From Triplophysa rosa (Eukaryota; Chordata; Actinopteri; Cypriniformes; Nemacheilidae), in assembly GCF_024868665.1 (NCBI RefSeq), contig NC_079892.1:8196251-8260250 (forward strand): a stretch of DNA of 64,000 nt, given 5' to 3'. The stretch's first letter is position 1, and each line of letters begins with the position of its first letter. The position numbers were made by a program, and so were the translations under genes. The notes beneath the pieces were generated by a model. It was not told the DNA's origin. It ran no database searches and saw nothing but the letters and a program-made list of their open reading frames with translations. Of this stretch, positions 1 through 11,600 are shown one piece after another.

Positions 1-621
1 CACCACTACTATAAACGGCCATTTTTAAACATTTGTGTCTTCATACCAACAAAAAGCATTCCCAGCAATCTGTAACATCAAAAAAAAAAAAAAAAACACA
101 CAAACGACTGTGTTTGGTCTGTTTTAGCCTGCGCAGAGAAAAGTAACTGTTATCACATGACAAAACCGTCTATGACGTGATTCACTTTCCGGCAATTTCA
201 CACAAATACTGAACTTAAATATACATTTAAATGAATTCTAAACCAAAAAGATTTGAAATAACACCATTATTATTTAGGCATATAGTAACTGTCCAATTAT
301 ATACTGACTTTGAGCCGCTAAGCCCCGCCCCCACAAGAGAGCAGAGTTTTTGTTTAAAAGTAGTAAAAATTGTTCATTTAAAAGTGTTTGATTGTATTTT
401 TCACAAGAAACCCCGTTTTGATGGTTTAATATTAGTATAGTTTTCATTTGCGTTTTAAACACGCATACTGACTCGCTCCAAACAAGGGCACTTAGAAGCC
501 AGCCTATGTAGGCCGTGTTCGGAAGGCGCCATTTTGACATGGTGGAAATGGTACCAGAAGCTCACTGCAAACGTGCACTATTAAGGGCCCTAGACATCTA
601 TTTTACGAAGTGATTTAAAAC
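1..621. other. Gene-free 5' flank of the first trihelix gene
   Basis: I see no convincing coding exon here. Short ORFs on both strands lack family similarity and splice context. The last ~100 bases are richer in GC and probably hold the promoter and 5' UTR of the gene starting at 622. A run of about 18 A residues lies near 80. Confidence 0.5.
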
Positions 622-1793
622 ATGGATTCATCATCGACCAGTTCTAAACTCATCTATAAAAGTAAGTCGTTCGTTTTGCGTAAAATGAATTGTTAACGTG
701 ATTATACGATTGTGTTAACTTGAGTGTGTGTGTGTGCAGTGCCTGATGAGGACATCAAAAAACTGATACAGCTGCGGTCAAGCAACTCAGCGCTTTTTGA
801 CGGGAGGAAAAATTCTTCAAAAACAGCCTGGGGGTGCGTTATTGTCCCCATTTAAGTGCCTTTGATCTCCCACAGTTCATAGTTTTATTAAAAGTTATCA
901 TTATATTTATTTTTCAGCGCAATTCTAAGAGAAATGGGGCTTGAGGAAAGGATGACAACTGAACAGATTGCCAAAAAGTGGGAAAACCTAAAAGCAAGAT
1001 ACAAGGTTGGCTTCATTGCCATTTAATGCTGATGTCGTGAAAGTTAAGTTTCATTTAAAGAGCAAAGCTTACATGGAACAGTTTAATATTCTTTCCAATT
1101 TATTCCAAGGATGCAAAATATCCTCCCAGTGGTGTGGAGAAGAACCCCACATGCTGGAAATGGTTTAATCTCATGGATGATGCACTGAGTGAGGAATTCG
1201 AGGAGAAGATCAACCAGACTTCCTCAATTGTTGTCAGTAATGAAGCACCTCAGCCCAGTAAGAGGTTACGACAGATAAAAGTTGGAGGTGAAATACTGGA
1301 ATTCTTGGAAGAGGAAGAAACTGCGATAAATGTAACACCAGGGAGCACACCACATTCGGTTAAGCAGGGAAGACTAAAAGGCAAACAAGCTGGTAAAGGG
1401 AGTCTGGACATTATGAGACCGAAACTTCAAAGAGAGAGACAACTTCTGGCGAAGGAATTTGGAGGCCTGGACAGAGAGAAAGCTCTTTTGGAGCGGCAAA
1501 GGGCCCTTGCGGATAGAGAAAGAGCTGCGCTACAGAGAGACCGAGCTCAGCTAGAAAAAGACAAAGCCGCGGTCGGAAGAGACAAGGCAACACTGGAACA
1601 CGACAAAGTCAGACTCGAGAAAGACAGACGAGATTTACACAGGGACAGACTGGCTCTTGAAAGAGACAAAAGGTCTCCGGATTTCGCCAAACGTGTAAAA
1701 AGCGGTGCAGAGTGTAATGGGTTAGATTGTCCTCATGGCAAGACCAGAGAAAAATTATCAAGGTTACTTGAAAAAGTGATTGAAAAGATTTGA
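622..1793 (+). CDS. Myb/SANT-like (trihelix) domain protein with charged heptad-repeat helix, copy 1
   Basis: Four coding exons: 622-661, 740-833, 918-1005 and 1110-1793, all with GT-AG introns, giving 301 codons plus stop. The start is the ATG at 622; codon 14 (Met) is split across intron 1. Residues ~14-95 form a Myb/SANT-like domain with the expected spaced tryptophans (TAWG, KKWENLKARY, CWKWFNLM). This fold usually binds DNA or chromatin partners. The second half is highly charged and built on a seven-residue pattern (LLERQRA, ALQRDRA, QLEKDKA), about nine heptads, predicting a long coiled coil or single alpha helix. The C-terminus REKLSRLLEKVIEKI is echoed in the next gene. A polyadenylation signal lies at 2156-2161. 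The role is probably nuclear regulation or a domesticated transposon accessory protein; the function is not known to me. Confidence 0.85.
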
Positions 1794-2155
1794 AGCAAAG
1801 AATCAAGGAAGGAAAGGACAATTAAATGCAAACTGCGTAAGGAGTAATGGAATTCTGCTTGAGTTGTTGTCTTTTTGGTCTGTATTGACCATCTAACCTT
1901 TGTTAGTAAATTATTTTTGTATCTCACGCTCTGTGAGTGTTTGTGTTTGATCAACATGCCCACATCTGATGCCAAGAATGGAATTCAGATACACAGGGAC
2001 CAAAAATAGATGTATTTTTTTCAAGATAAAAGATATTTAGCGTTTTGTTGATTTGTAACTGGAGTGTGACATCTAGATATCTGAACGGTTCTAATATAAC
2101 ATATGTATCTTATGATACCAATGTCTTCAGGTAAATGATACATTTGGTGCTGTAC

Positions 2156-2161
2156 AATAAA
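2156..2161 (+). promoter_or_regulatory. Polyadenylation signal AATAAA
   Basis: Canonical AATAAA about 360 bases after the stop of the first trihelix gene, before the MITE that begins near 2345. Confidence 0.6.
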
Positions 2162-2344
2162 TGTAAAACAAACACAAAATTTGCACTTTATGTTCATTCA
2201 TCTCTTTGCAAGAGATAATGAAAGATTTTTTACCAAAGGGTGCAATTTATAACATGTATGGACCGACAAGCAGCTGTCGAGATTGTAGTAGTAGATAATA
2301 AAAAAGAAGAAAAAAAGGACATTAGACAAACAAAAATTAGGACT

Positions 2345-2500
2345 TAAAGGGATAGTTCATCCAAAATAAAAATTTATTTTATCATTTAATCCTTATGTGA
2401 TCCTAAGCCTGTTTGACTTTCTTCTGCAGAACACAAAAGAAGATATTTTGACGAATGTTGGGACCTAAACAGCACTACCCCCCACCCCATTGACTGCCAT
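2345..2500. repeat. Degenerate short inverted-repeat element (Angel-like MITE), left part
   Basis: Begins TTAAAGGGATAGTTCATCC and continues with the CTTCTGCAGAACACAAAAG-type core shared with copies at 48188, 49540, 54885 and 57240. The right terminal repeat is not clear. Confidence 0.6.
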
Positions 2501-2832
2501 TGTATTGACACAAAGCCAAATGTCTCAAAATATCTTGTTTTCTGTGCCACAGAACCAAAGGTCATATAGAGGTTTTGAACGCACTGAGGCTGAACAAATG
2601 ATGGCAGATTTTAAAATTGTGTCTGAGTGTACAGGTTGTAGACAGTTTTTCTCCAGGCCGCTAGGGGTCGCTTCTTCGTTGTGAGTTTCTGTTAGAAACG
2701 GGCCAGCGAAAGAATAGATACCAGAGATACAAACAGTCGTGGAAGAAGTTCAAGAAATAGGACAAATATATGATATTACGGTTTATCTCATAACAGCGAT
2801 CTCGGAGATCTCGCATCTGTTTCACCTTGCCA

Positions 2833-4844
2833 ATGGCGGAGATGCCTCAACATTGTTAGTGTAAACCTATATAATGTCTGCGTGGAAAAGTTTCAAACGT
2901 GTCTGTTACATTTTTCTCTAAGGCTGTATTAAGTTTATTTGGAATAGTTTAGATAATCATTTTAATCCAATAATTGCGCTTGATACATGCATCTGTTTTG
3001 TTTAACAATTTAAACATGCTGTTAATGTCCTGAGTGTTTACGTTCACACCTTAAAGCTCCCATTGAAATGAATATTGAACTGTTTGTTTCTCATACTGTT
3101 GTGTTATAGGGTCTTACAAGGACACAGAGACGTTGATCAGATGGCGTATGGCTCATGGATATTTATTCTCAGGCTGGAGAAACACATGCAAAAATGGATG
3201 GGAGTATGTATCTGAATTACCCTCCAAATTAACCACGATTTAACTCTAGCAACCATGGTTTTAGGTTGCAAAACCATAGTAACCACACATTTACTATGGT
3301 CCCACAATAACCATAGGTTAACCATGTTATTTTTAGTCGAACCATGTTTAATCTTCCTAATGGCTGGAATACACTACAAGACTTTTAAAATCTGAACAGA
3401 TTTTTTTTTAAACTAGACATCATACACTTGCAGACTTTTTGAAAGTTTCAGATAGAAACACACTAACTGATCAAATTTGCAGACTGGCACAGACTTTCTG
3501 CAGCAAGTCCAGATTGAAAATCTGGGCTAAATCTGAGAAAAAGTCTTGTAGTATATTTTAGCCTTAAGGCTATGCTTTTGTGTTGTTTGAGGTTATTGTG
3601 GTTTTCTACAGTGATCAACTTATTTTTTTACTGTAGGCTTTTCATAAAAGAAGCTACATCGGACTTGGGTGGAAATATTACTGCTCAAAGGGCAAAGAAA
3701 AAGTGGGAAAATTTAAAATGCAAATACTCGGTAAGATGAGCAAATGGTGTCTTTTCTATTTATGTATCGATATTAATGTTATCGATCTGCCATTATTGTG
3801 TTTCCATATTGATTTATCAAACATTTGTTGGCTGGAGTATTTGAAAGGCCCTAATCAAGGCAACAAATAATTTCCCTTTTCTCCTTTGCACATGGTCAGC
3901 TGCTGTTTAAAAAGCCTCAAGCATTACTGTTATGGCTTATATATTTAGGGATCTGATCGGAGTGATTGCATCATATGCTACTTTATTGACATGAGTGATA
4001 TTGCATTGACTGAATCGTATTTAGTCTGGAATACAAATGGGCAAGCTCTACTAATTATCTTGAGAAAATGCAAAACTAAATTTGGACAGCATGCCCTTAA
4101 TGTACGTTTCTATCCATACTTTTTCTCTAGGTTTTGAAAGCTCTCGCACAAGACGTCGAAACAGTAAAACCTGACTCCTGGCGATGGTTCAGACTAATGG
4201 AAAAGGCTGTTGATGGAGATCCTAGTGAGGTCGACTCTCCACAACCAACCCTACTGAGCAACCTAGCCAACGAATCTGAATCTGAATGTGCAGCCCAGCC
4301 CAGCAAGAAGATGTATCAGGTTGAAATGGGGAGTGATATTCTAGAATTACTGACACATTCTGTAATCGAGGTCAACACTCAAGAAATCGTGCAGGATGCA
4401 GTAACCTTGTCAGAACCATTGGAACCTGAGAAAGTAAGGCCGGTGGAAAGCATTAAGAGTCCTCCAGAGAATCAGGATGAGCTACACATTGAAAGAGCAA
4501 AGCTCAAGAAAGAGAGACTGCTTCTAGAGAAGGAACATACAGATCTGGACCGAGAGCGAATGCTCCTGGAGCGAGAGAGATCTGTTGCAGCGAGGGAGAA
4601 AGCAGCTTTGGAGAGAGACCGATTACAGCTGGAAAAGGACAGAGCTGCTATTGACAGAGAGAGAGCGTCTCTGGAACAGGACAGAGCGAGACTAGAGCGG
4701 GATAGGGCGGCTCTTGAAAGGGACAGAGAGACTTTTACCACCATGACTCTGGGGACAAACGGACACGTCCAGCCGGGTTCTCCTCATGTGGAGGATAGGA
4801 AGCGGTTAATATTTTTGTTTGAAAAATTAATCGAGAGATTTTGA
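2833..4844 (+). CDS. Myb/SANT-like (trihelix) domain protein with charged heptad-repeat helix, copy 2
   Basis: Tandem paralogue of the gene at 622. Exons 2833-2854, 3110-3203, 3637-3730 and 4131-4844 give 307 codons plus stop. Exon 2 is 94 nt in both genes and the phases match. The 22-nt first exon (MAEMPQH plus one base) is chosen because it splices in phase and supplies the first SANT tryptophan (HWSYKDTETLIRW). Later landmarks are CKNGWELFIKEA, KKKWENLKCKY and SWRWFRLMEKA. The C-terminal half carries about ten charged heptads (DLDRERM, LLERERS, ALERDRL, RLERDRA) and ends RLIFLFEKLIERF, like copy 1. A polyadenylation signal is at 4902-4907. Exon 1 is the least certain part because it is so short. 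The function is unknown to me; a nuclear DNA-binding role is inferred from the domain. Confidence 0.82.
3362..3563. repeat. 202-bp terminal-inverted-repeat element (MITE) in intron 2
   Basis: The left end GGCTGGAATACACTACAAG and the reverse complement of the right end, GGCTAAAATATACTACAAG, match at 17 of 19 positions. No ORF. It lies in intron 2 of the second trihelix gene. Confidence 0.75.
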
Positions 4845-4901
4845 GATCACAGTACACAGAGTCATTCTGTGCATTTGGTTCGTGGTTAGGAGGGTACTTA
4901 A

Positions 4902-4907
4902 AATAAA
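4902..4907 (+). promoter_or_regulatory. Polyadenylation signal AATAAA
   Basis: AATAAA 57 bases past the stop of the second trihelix gene, a typical distance. Confidence 0.6.
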
Positions 4908-5456
4908 AAAGTACTGCACGTTCAAGCGTCTTATAGTTTAGTTGTCTTTACTAAGAGGACACTTTTCAGGAGTAGTGCAAAGTGGAAATTAAAACATTGC
5001 AGTAGCACCTGCTTCAAAACTGTTCATTTGTTGAACTGTTGAACATTTTTTTTCACAATTCTGGTCTACAGAAAGCTGTTAATTTGTAAAGCACTGCATC
5101 TGAATGAACTTCAAGTTACGTTGTTTAGAATTAAACACTTGTCTTTTTGTTTTTTTGTTAAACAAAAAATTAATGAAGTACATGTTTAAAAGGCAGAGGT
5201 GGACGAAGTACACAACTTCCTTACTTGAGTGAAAGTACAGATAATACTGGTCAAATATTACTCCACTACAAGTAAAAGTTGTAAAGACAGATTCTTACTT
5301 GAGTAAAAGTACAGAGAAGTACGTGCTTTTAAAAGTACTCAAGTATTAAAAGTAAATTTCCTTTATGTCAGTTGTGCATTGTTTTATTGTCGTATAACTT
5401 ATGCCTCTGAAGCAACCAACTGAATACATTGAGTAGCTCACAGTATCAGTTGTATT

Positions 5457-5563
5457 AAAGGAGTAGTTCACTTCAAAATTTGCTCCCATTGACTTTCCAT
5501 AGTCATTTTTATTCCTACTGTGGAAAGTCAGTGGGGGCAAATTTTGCAGTGAGCAACTCCTTT
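5457..5563. repeat. 107-bp palindromic MITE nested in the hAT element
   Basis: AAAGGAGTAGTTCACT at the left and its near-complement AGTGAGCAACTCCTTT at the right enclose a further inverted pair (TGACTTTCCA and TGGAAAGTCA). The single strand would fold into one long hairpin. Confidence 0.75.
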
Positions 5564-6107
5564 AAGAGCTTTATATGTTTAGCACACATATGTTTAGTTT
5601 AGATATAATCCTGTATTATCATTTAGCCTAATTATCCTCATTAGCCCCCTAGGCCTATATGTATTTATGAGCAGTGTTCTTTTATTTGTATATTCCTTTT
5701 ACCAGTTTTAGCAGCAATTTACCAGTAAGTAGTAAGGTTCTTGTAAATAATAAAGTGTAGAAGCCATGTGTTTGTTGGACTTATTACCATTTGTATTACC
5801 ATAATTTAACTACAAACATAAACTATAGCTAGTATAATGAAACTATGGTATTTTTAGTTGCTGTGGTTTTACTAAAGATTATTAATTGGAGGTTCCTATA
5901 GAAAATGGTAAATTTGTGGATACTGTGGTTTTACTGCAAATACCATCCCTGCTGAAAAAAAACAATGCATTTTTTGAATTAGAATGAGATTTTTTAATTA
6001 AATTCCCCTTTTGTAGTGTGTTTGGGGTTTTATTCCAATAGGATTTACCATCCCACCAATAGAATCCATCACATACAGGTAGACAACAAGTAGGCCTATC
6101 CATAGTA

Positions 6108-6797
6108 CACTGTAAAAAATGTCTGTAGATTTTACGGTGAAAAACTGCTAAACCATGACAGTAAAAGACCGTAAAACGATAAATGGTTTAATTCAGTTTT
6201 AGTAACAATGAAACACCGTAAATGTATATATCAGCCAAAGCAGGTTTTTTTTTTTTTTTTTGGGGGGTAAAATACATTACTCCACTGTAAAATGCACTGG
6301 CACCGTGTTTGTAACAAAAATATACCGTAATATATATACAAGCCATCATTGTGATTTTTGCATTTATTTTTTGTAAAAAATACATTTCCCCACTGTTAAA
6401 TGTATTAAACACCGTATCTCTAACAAAATATACCGTAATATATATACAAGCCAACACTGTAATTTTTACATTTATTTTTTGTACAAAATACTTTTTCTCA
6501 CAGTTAAATGTACTAAACAACGTATCTCTAACAAAATATACCGTAATATACATATAAGAGCCATCACTGTAATTCTTGCATTTAATTTTTGTAAAAAATA
6601 CTTTTTCTCACTGTTAAACGTATTAATCACTATATATCTAACAAAAATATACCACCAGTTTTTACCGTTAATTTCACAGTCCACTTTTTGTGTTCCGTAA
6701 ACCAAATAACATTTTCTCTGTATTTTTTACGGTGGATTTCTGGCTACCACAGCTGCCAGTTTTTCACCGTAAATTTTACGGAATTTTTTTTACAGTG
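6108..6797. mobile_element. TA-flanked inverted-repeat element (Tc1/mariner-type TSD), nested
   Basis: Starts CACTGTAAAAAAT and ends TTTTTTTACAGTG, with TA immediately outside on both sides (6106-6107 and 6798-6799). The inverted ends extend about 45 bases with CCGTAAA and TTTACGG motifs. The interior is a tandem array and no transposase is coded. Confidence 0.8.
6323..6646. repeat. Three tandem copies of a 108-bp unit
   Basis: TACCGTAATA recurs at 6323, 6431 and 6539, an exact 108-base period, each followed by similar AT-rich sequence with a CACTGTTAAA-type block. A decayed part copy precedes and another follows. Confidence 0.85.
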
Positions 6798-7547
6798 TAC
6801 AATTCCCAACATAACCATTAAATCCATTACATTTTATGTTGTATTTTGGGCAGGGTTCTATTGTTTTTATACAGATATACAGGAACACTTCAACTATAGT
6901 TACTTCAGTAAAAACATCATTCATTTTCCAAATCGCTTTAAATGATATAGCAGCAGATCAGAAGTTAACACGCTCAAGGTGTATGTGATGCTTATTTACC
7001 GTTTAGCCGTTATGCCGATCATTTTCATGACAATGTTTCTATGATCTTTGACTGATCGTAACCCACAGATGATTACACCACACTTTAACATGTGCCTTTT
7101 TCGTCTTTTATTCTATTTGCCTTTTTAGAGCGCTATCAACGGTGTAGCAGCGCCTATACGTTTACATTAGTTTAGCGGGGAAGATCCCAGAGTTCCCAGA
7201 TTTGCATACAAAAATCCGCCAAATGGCCATTCAAAGCTTGCCGGAAAACCGCGAGCTTAGAAAAACTGAAATACTTGGCAACAGTAAAAGGTCCTGCTAT
7301 ATGGGGAGTCTGCATCCAGATAAATTGCGCACACAGGAAACCCCGCTGCATAGAAACCATTTTCTACTTTTGGACCTTTTTATAAATGTAGTGGAGTAAA
7401 AAGTATGATATTTGTCTTTCAAATGTAGTGAAGTTAAAGTACAAGTACTCCGAAAAAATAATACTCAAGTAAAGTACAGATACTCAGAAAGTGTAAGTAC
7501 AGTACTCAGGCAAATTTACTTCGTTACTGTCCACCACTGTTAAAAGG

Positions 7548-8629
7548 TGAGAACGTAATGATTGACTTTTCTTTTCAACAGCATTAAAAGTATTAACATT
7601 GTTGTAATATAATGATGAATACTATAATAACCATAAAGGAGTATAACATATAATAGACAGTGTATGAAAAGTACTTTAAAATATTTTAATGCAGTGCATT
7701 TGTAGAATATATATTTTATTTTGTTAGCATTGATAATCGGTTAAAATAATCTTACTGAACTTCACAACATAGCCTACTGTAATCTCACAGGCAGTAACAA
7801 TGAATTCATAGCCATTTATATATAATTTTTGACGTCAAAATATAAACAAATGTAATGGTAATGTACATTATTTAATGGAGGTAACAATCTAATTTTGGGC
7901 CATTTATTTGTTTAATTCTATTTTTTGTGCTAAATTAGACCAACAAATAGAAAATGTTGAGGTTTCTGAGTAAAAGTTAAGTTCATGCTAACAATAAATT
8001 ATGCTTAAATCTGTAAATTTATCGACAACACAAAAATATCATTTATTTTAACAATGCAAATGATTTACTGAAAGTGCGCACAAGATTTTCATATGCATAT
8101 ATAAATAGTTTTTACAGTTCAGCTTTGGTCAGTATCTATTTCCTCATCCATAAAACAATATTAATCTTAAATATGTAAGACATCGACTGTGGCAGAAATG
8201 AGTTAGTTCCTGTCAACAGCTGTCCTAAGCATTTGTCCACATCCCATAATATTTGCATTTATTCTTTTCTTTTTTTTTCAACTCAAGGTCAGTTTAGCAT
8301 TGCCAAGTGCTGACCATGTCCTATTTATTTAACTAAAAACTGCTTATGAGTGCTTGACTATTGTTCTTCTTGGAGCTCCCCGTGACCTCGGCACCACAAA
8401 GATCTGCCGTATATAAGGTGTAGATGATGCATCTGAGACTTATTTGCCAGAACTGTACATCTGGACAACATAATCTTTTCTTGACTTCTGAAATATTTGA
8501 TCTCGAGTTCATCTGAACCAGAAGTAGGTTATTTTAAGGAATTTGATTATTCTTGGTTTTAAATGCACACAATACAATACAACTTGCAACATATATAAAT
8601 GTACCCAATAATATGTATTTCTTTTCAGT
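7548..8629 (+). promoter_or_regulatory. Upstream region and probable 5' UTR of mx A, with TATA box at 8410-8416
   Basis: AT-rich and without a coding exon. TATATAA at 8410-8416 suggests transcription starts near 8440. A 5' UTR intron is likely, because the coding start lies two bases after a good acceptor (CTTTTCAG, ending 8628). I searched for an interferon-stimulated response element (GAAANNGAAA or its complement) and found no clean match. Confidence 0.5.
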
Positions 8630-11600
8630 ATGGACAGCTCACCAGAAATGTTGGACTTTGATTCTTTAGATGAAAACAGGTAAGGAAAACTTTCTATACC
8701 AATCGTATTGAAAACATTTGAACAAACTGTTAATAAGTGTTATTCAATCCATTCAGTCCAGAGAACAGCGGGATATTTCTAAAACAGTGGGAAGCGCAGG
8801 TTCGGCCCTACATCGAGATGATTGACTTCATGAGGAAAATTGGCATTGAGAAGGAACTTGCATTGCCCTCCATTGCGGTGGTGGGAGACCAGAGCTCGGG
8901 GAAAAGCTCTGTTCTGGAGGCTCTGTCAGGAGTGGCTCTACCTCGTGGAAGTGGTGAGTGATTATATTCCTGGTCTTAAAATGTATGAATGTCATAAATG
9001 AAATACAAATAACTGTGTGCTGTTAATTTGAGATATTTAGTTCATTTTTAGCACACTTTTTGAAGTAAAACAACCACGAAAGGACAAATATGTATATTGT
9101 AAACCAATAAATTAAGTGTTAAATTAAAACAAAAATCTATCACCTTATTGTGGTCTAATATGTGAGCTTACTCCTCATCTACAATGTATTAAAATCATCT
9201 TGTTGATTGAACATCATTAAAAAACTGGCTAATAAATGTAAAATGAATTGTGAGAAAAGCTCTAGCATCATGTTTCTTTTGAAGAAACATTTTTCTTTGA
9301 CTTCATGATGCTTGTTTTAATTTTTTTTATTGATTTTAATATTAAATATTGTAATCTTAAGTGTGACTTATATGCCATAAAATTTCATGAAGGATCTAAT
9401 AATATTTTTGGTTATAAGGTTATTCACATTTATTGCACTTAATTTATAGACTGCATAGGCTACATAGCCTAAACGATTTGAATTCAATACTAAATAAATA
9501 CGTTTGTAAAAATGTAAACACACCCGGTTTGGTTCATTCAGGTATCGTCACTCGCTGTCCACTGGAGCTTAAACTCAGAAAACTGAATTTTGGAACCGAC
9601 TGGACGGCTGTAATTTCCTACAAAGAAGTCAGAGAGACGTTTCATGATCCCAAACAAGTTGAAGGTTTTGTCAGAAGAGGTCAGGACTCATTATCTACAA
9701 ATTCTTGTTAAACATTTAAGTTGCATCAATGATGACTGAAACCTAATGTAAAGTTAAATGTTTTAGTGAGTATCTGTATTGTAATGTCTTTACAGCACAG
9801 AATATGCTTGCTGGGGATGGAGTGGGAATCTGTGATGATCTCATCAGTTTAGAGATTACATCACCTGACGTGTGTGACCTCACACTGATCGATCTACCCG
9901 GTATAACAAGAGTACCTGTGCAAGGTCAACCTGAAGACATTGGAGACCAGGTGAATTATGCTTGTTGAATATTAACATTTCCATGTCTTAGTTTGTACAA
10001 TCACTGTGCACATCATACGCACGTTTTTTATAATGACCTGACAACATCAATGTTTGGTCTCAATGTTTGGTTATTGCAGATTAGACGCCTTATTGCGAAA
10101 TTTATTGAGAAGAAAGAAACCATCAATTTGGTTGTTGTTCCCTGCAATGTTGACGTTGCAACCACAGAAGCTCTTAGAATGGCGCAGGGTGTGGATCCAA
10201 ACGGCTCGAGGACTTTAGGTCTGTTTCATATAAATATTTCAATGATCATTTTAATAAGAAACTAAAAAAACTACAAACCTACACAAGTATGTTTCCAGTT
10301 TTTAGGTGAAATATTTTTTGTCACAATAAAGTGACTTCTGAAATCCGTATAAATGAGGTTGAACTGCACATGAATTATTAATGTCTTTGTTCCAAAAACA
10401 TTTTTTTTCTTCAGCAATATTGACAAAGCCAGACCTGATCGATAAAGGAGCAGAGGCTGACGTCTTACAAGTTCTCCAGGGTAAAGTTGTTCCTCTTAAG
10501 AAGGGTTACACCATGGTCAGATGTAGAGGCCAGAGTGACATCAACGAAAATGTTCCTTTGGCCGAAGCAACGAGACAGGAGAAAGAGTTCTTTGCGATCC
10601 ACCCACAGTTCAGGTATAATGTGGATTTATAATGTATATATTAATCAATTATTTTATGTAATATGGAGGCCATTGAGGAGTGTTTCTTTCATCAGTTATC
10701 TTCTTGAAGAGCAGAGAGCCACAATACCTTGCCTCGCCACCAGACTCACAAAAGAACTAGTTCAACATATCAAGGCAAGTCTGTTTGTTTTGGTTTAAAA
10801 AAATGCATAGCTAAAGATATTGTGAATAAACCAGTGAAAGTGTTAAATGTCTAGTGTGTAATTTTTTGGAGGATTTATTGACAGAAACGCAATATAATAA
10901 ATACAGTATCTCACAGAAGTGAGTACATCCCTCACATTTTTGGAAATATTTTATTATATCGTTTCATGTGACAACACTGAAGAAATGACACTTTACTACA
11001 ATGTAAAGTAGTGAGTGTACAGCTTGTATAACAGTGAAAACTTGCTGTCCCTTCAAAATAACTCAGCACACAGCCATTAATGTCTAAACCGCTGGCAACA
11101 AAAGTGAGTGGGCCCAATTAGCCATTTTTCCTTCCCCGGTGTCATGGGATTCGTTAGTGTTACAAGGTCTCAGGCGGAAAAGTTAGTTCGCGTGAGTGAC
11201 GCAAAAAAACATCACGCGACGGGGAGTGTCTTCACACATCCGGACACGTCGAACAGTAGGGGTCAATGAGCTCTTCGCATGAATTTCTCGCTCGAATTGA
11301 AATTTTTCCAGATTCGCGTCATTTGCATCGTCTGCTGCAAGTTCGAGTCTATTCGTGCACCTATAAGAGCAAATCACTTAATTGCATTTGAGGTGATCCC
11401 AGCATAAGTCCTTTGTCAGCCACCATGGTGCTTCGAAAGGCGGGAGGGTTGGATTGAGCCATTGATGGCAATTTGCAACCTCACCACTAGATGCTGCTAA
11501 AATCGCCACATTGCTCCTTTAAGTAAAAGTTTAAATCTGGCCAGACAAAATTTAAATGTATATACTTTCAAAATACTTCTTTACAGGCTTCTCTTCCATC

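Larger units (their letters stand above)
5194..7539. mobile_element. Non-autonomous hAT-type DNA transposon, 2346 bp, with perfect 8-bp target duplication
   Basis: The left terminus CAGAGGTGGACGAAGTA and the reverse complement of the right terminus, CAGTGGTGGACAGTAACG, are related imperfect inverted repeats. The first and last ~150 bases are full of the AAGTAC / GAGTA subterminal motifs typical of hAT elements such as Tol2. The element is flanked by the identical octamer TTAAAAGG at 5186-5193 and 7540-7547, the 8-bp duplication hAT transposases make. No transposase ORF is present. Nested insertions at 5457-5563 and 6108-6797 account for part of its length. Confidence 0.9.

Noticed and set aside
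4472..4744. Serine/leucine-rich minus-strand ORF of 90 codons
   Set aside because: Antisense shadow of the charged heptad region of the second trihelix gene.
8265..8285. Pyrimidine run upstream of mx A as an interferon response element
   Set aside because: The TTTC repeats do not have the two-base spacing of TTTCNNTTTC; it is a plain T-rich tract.
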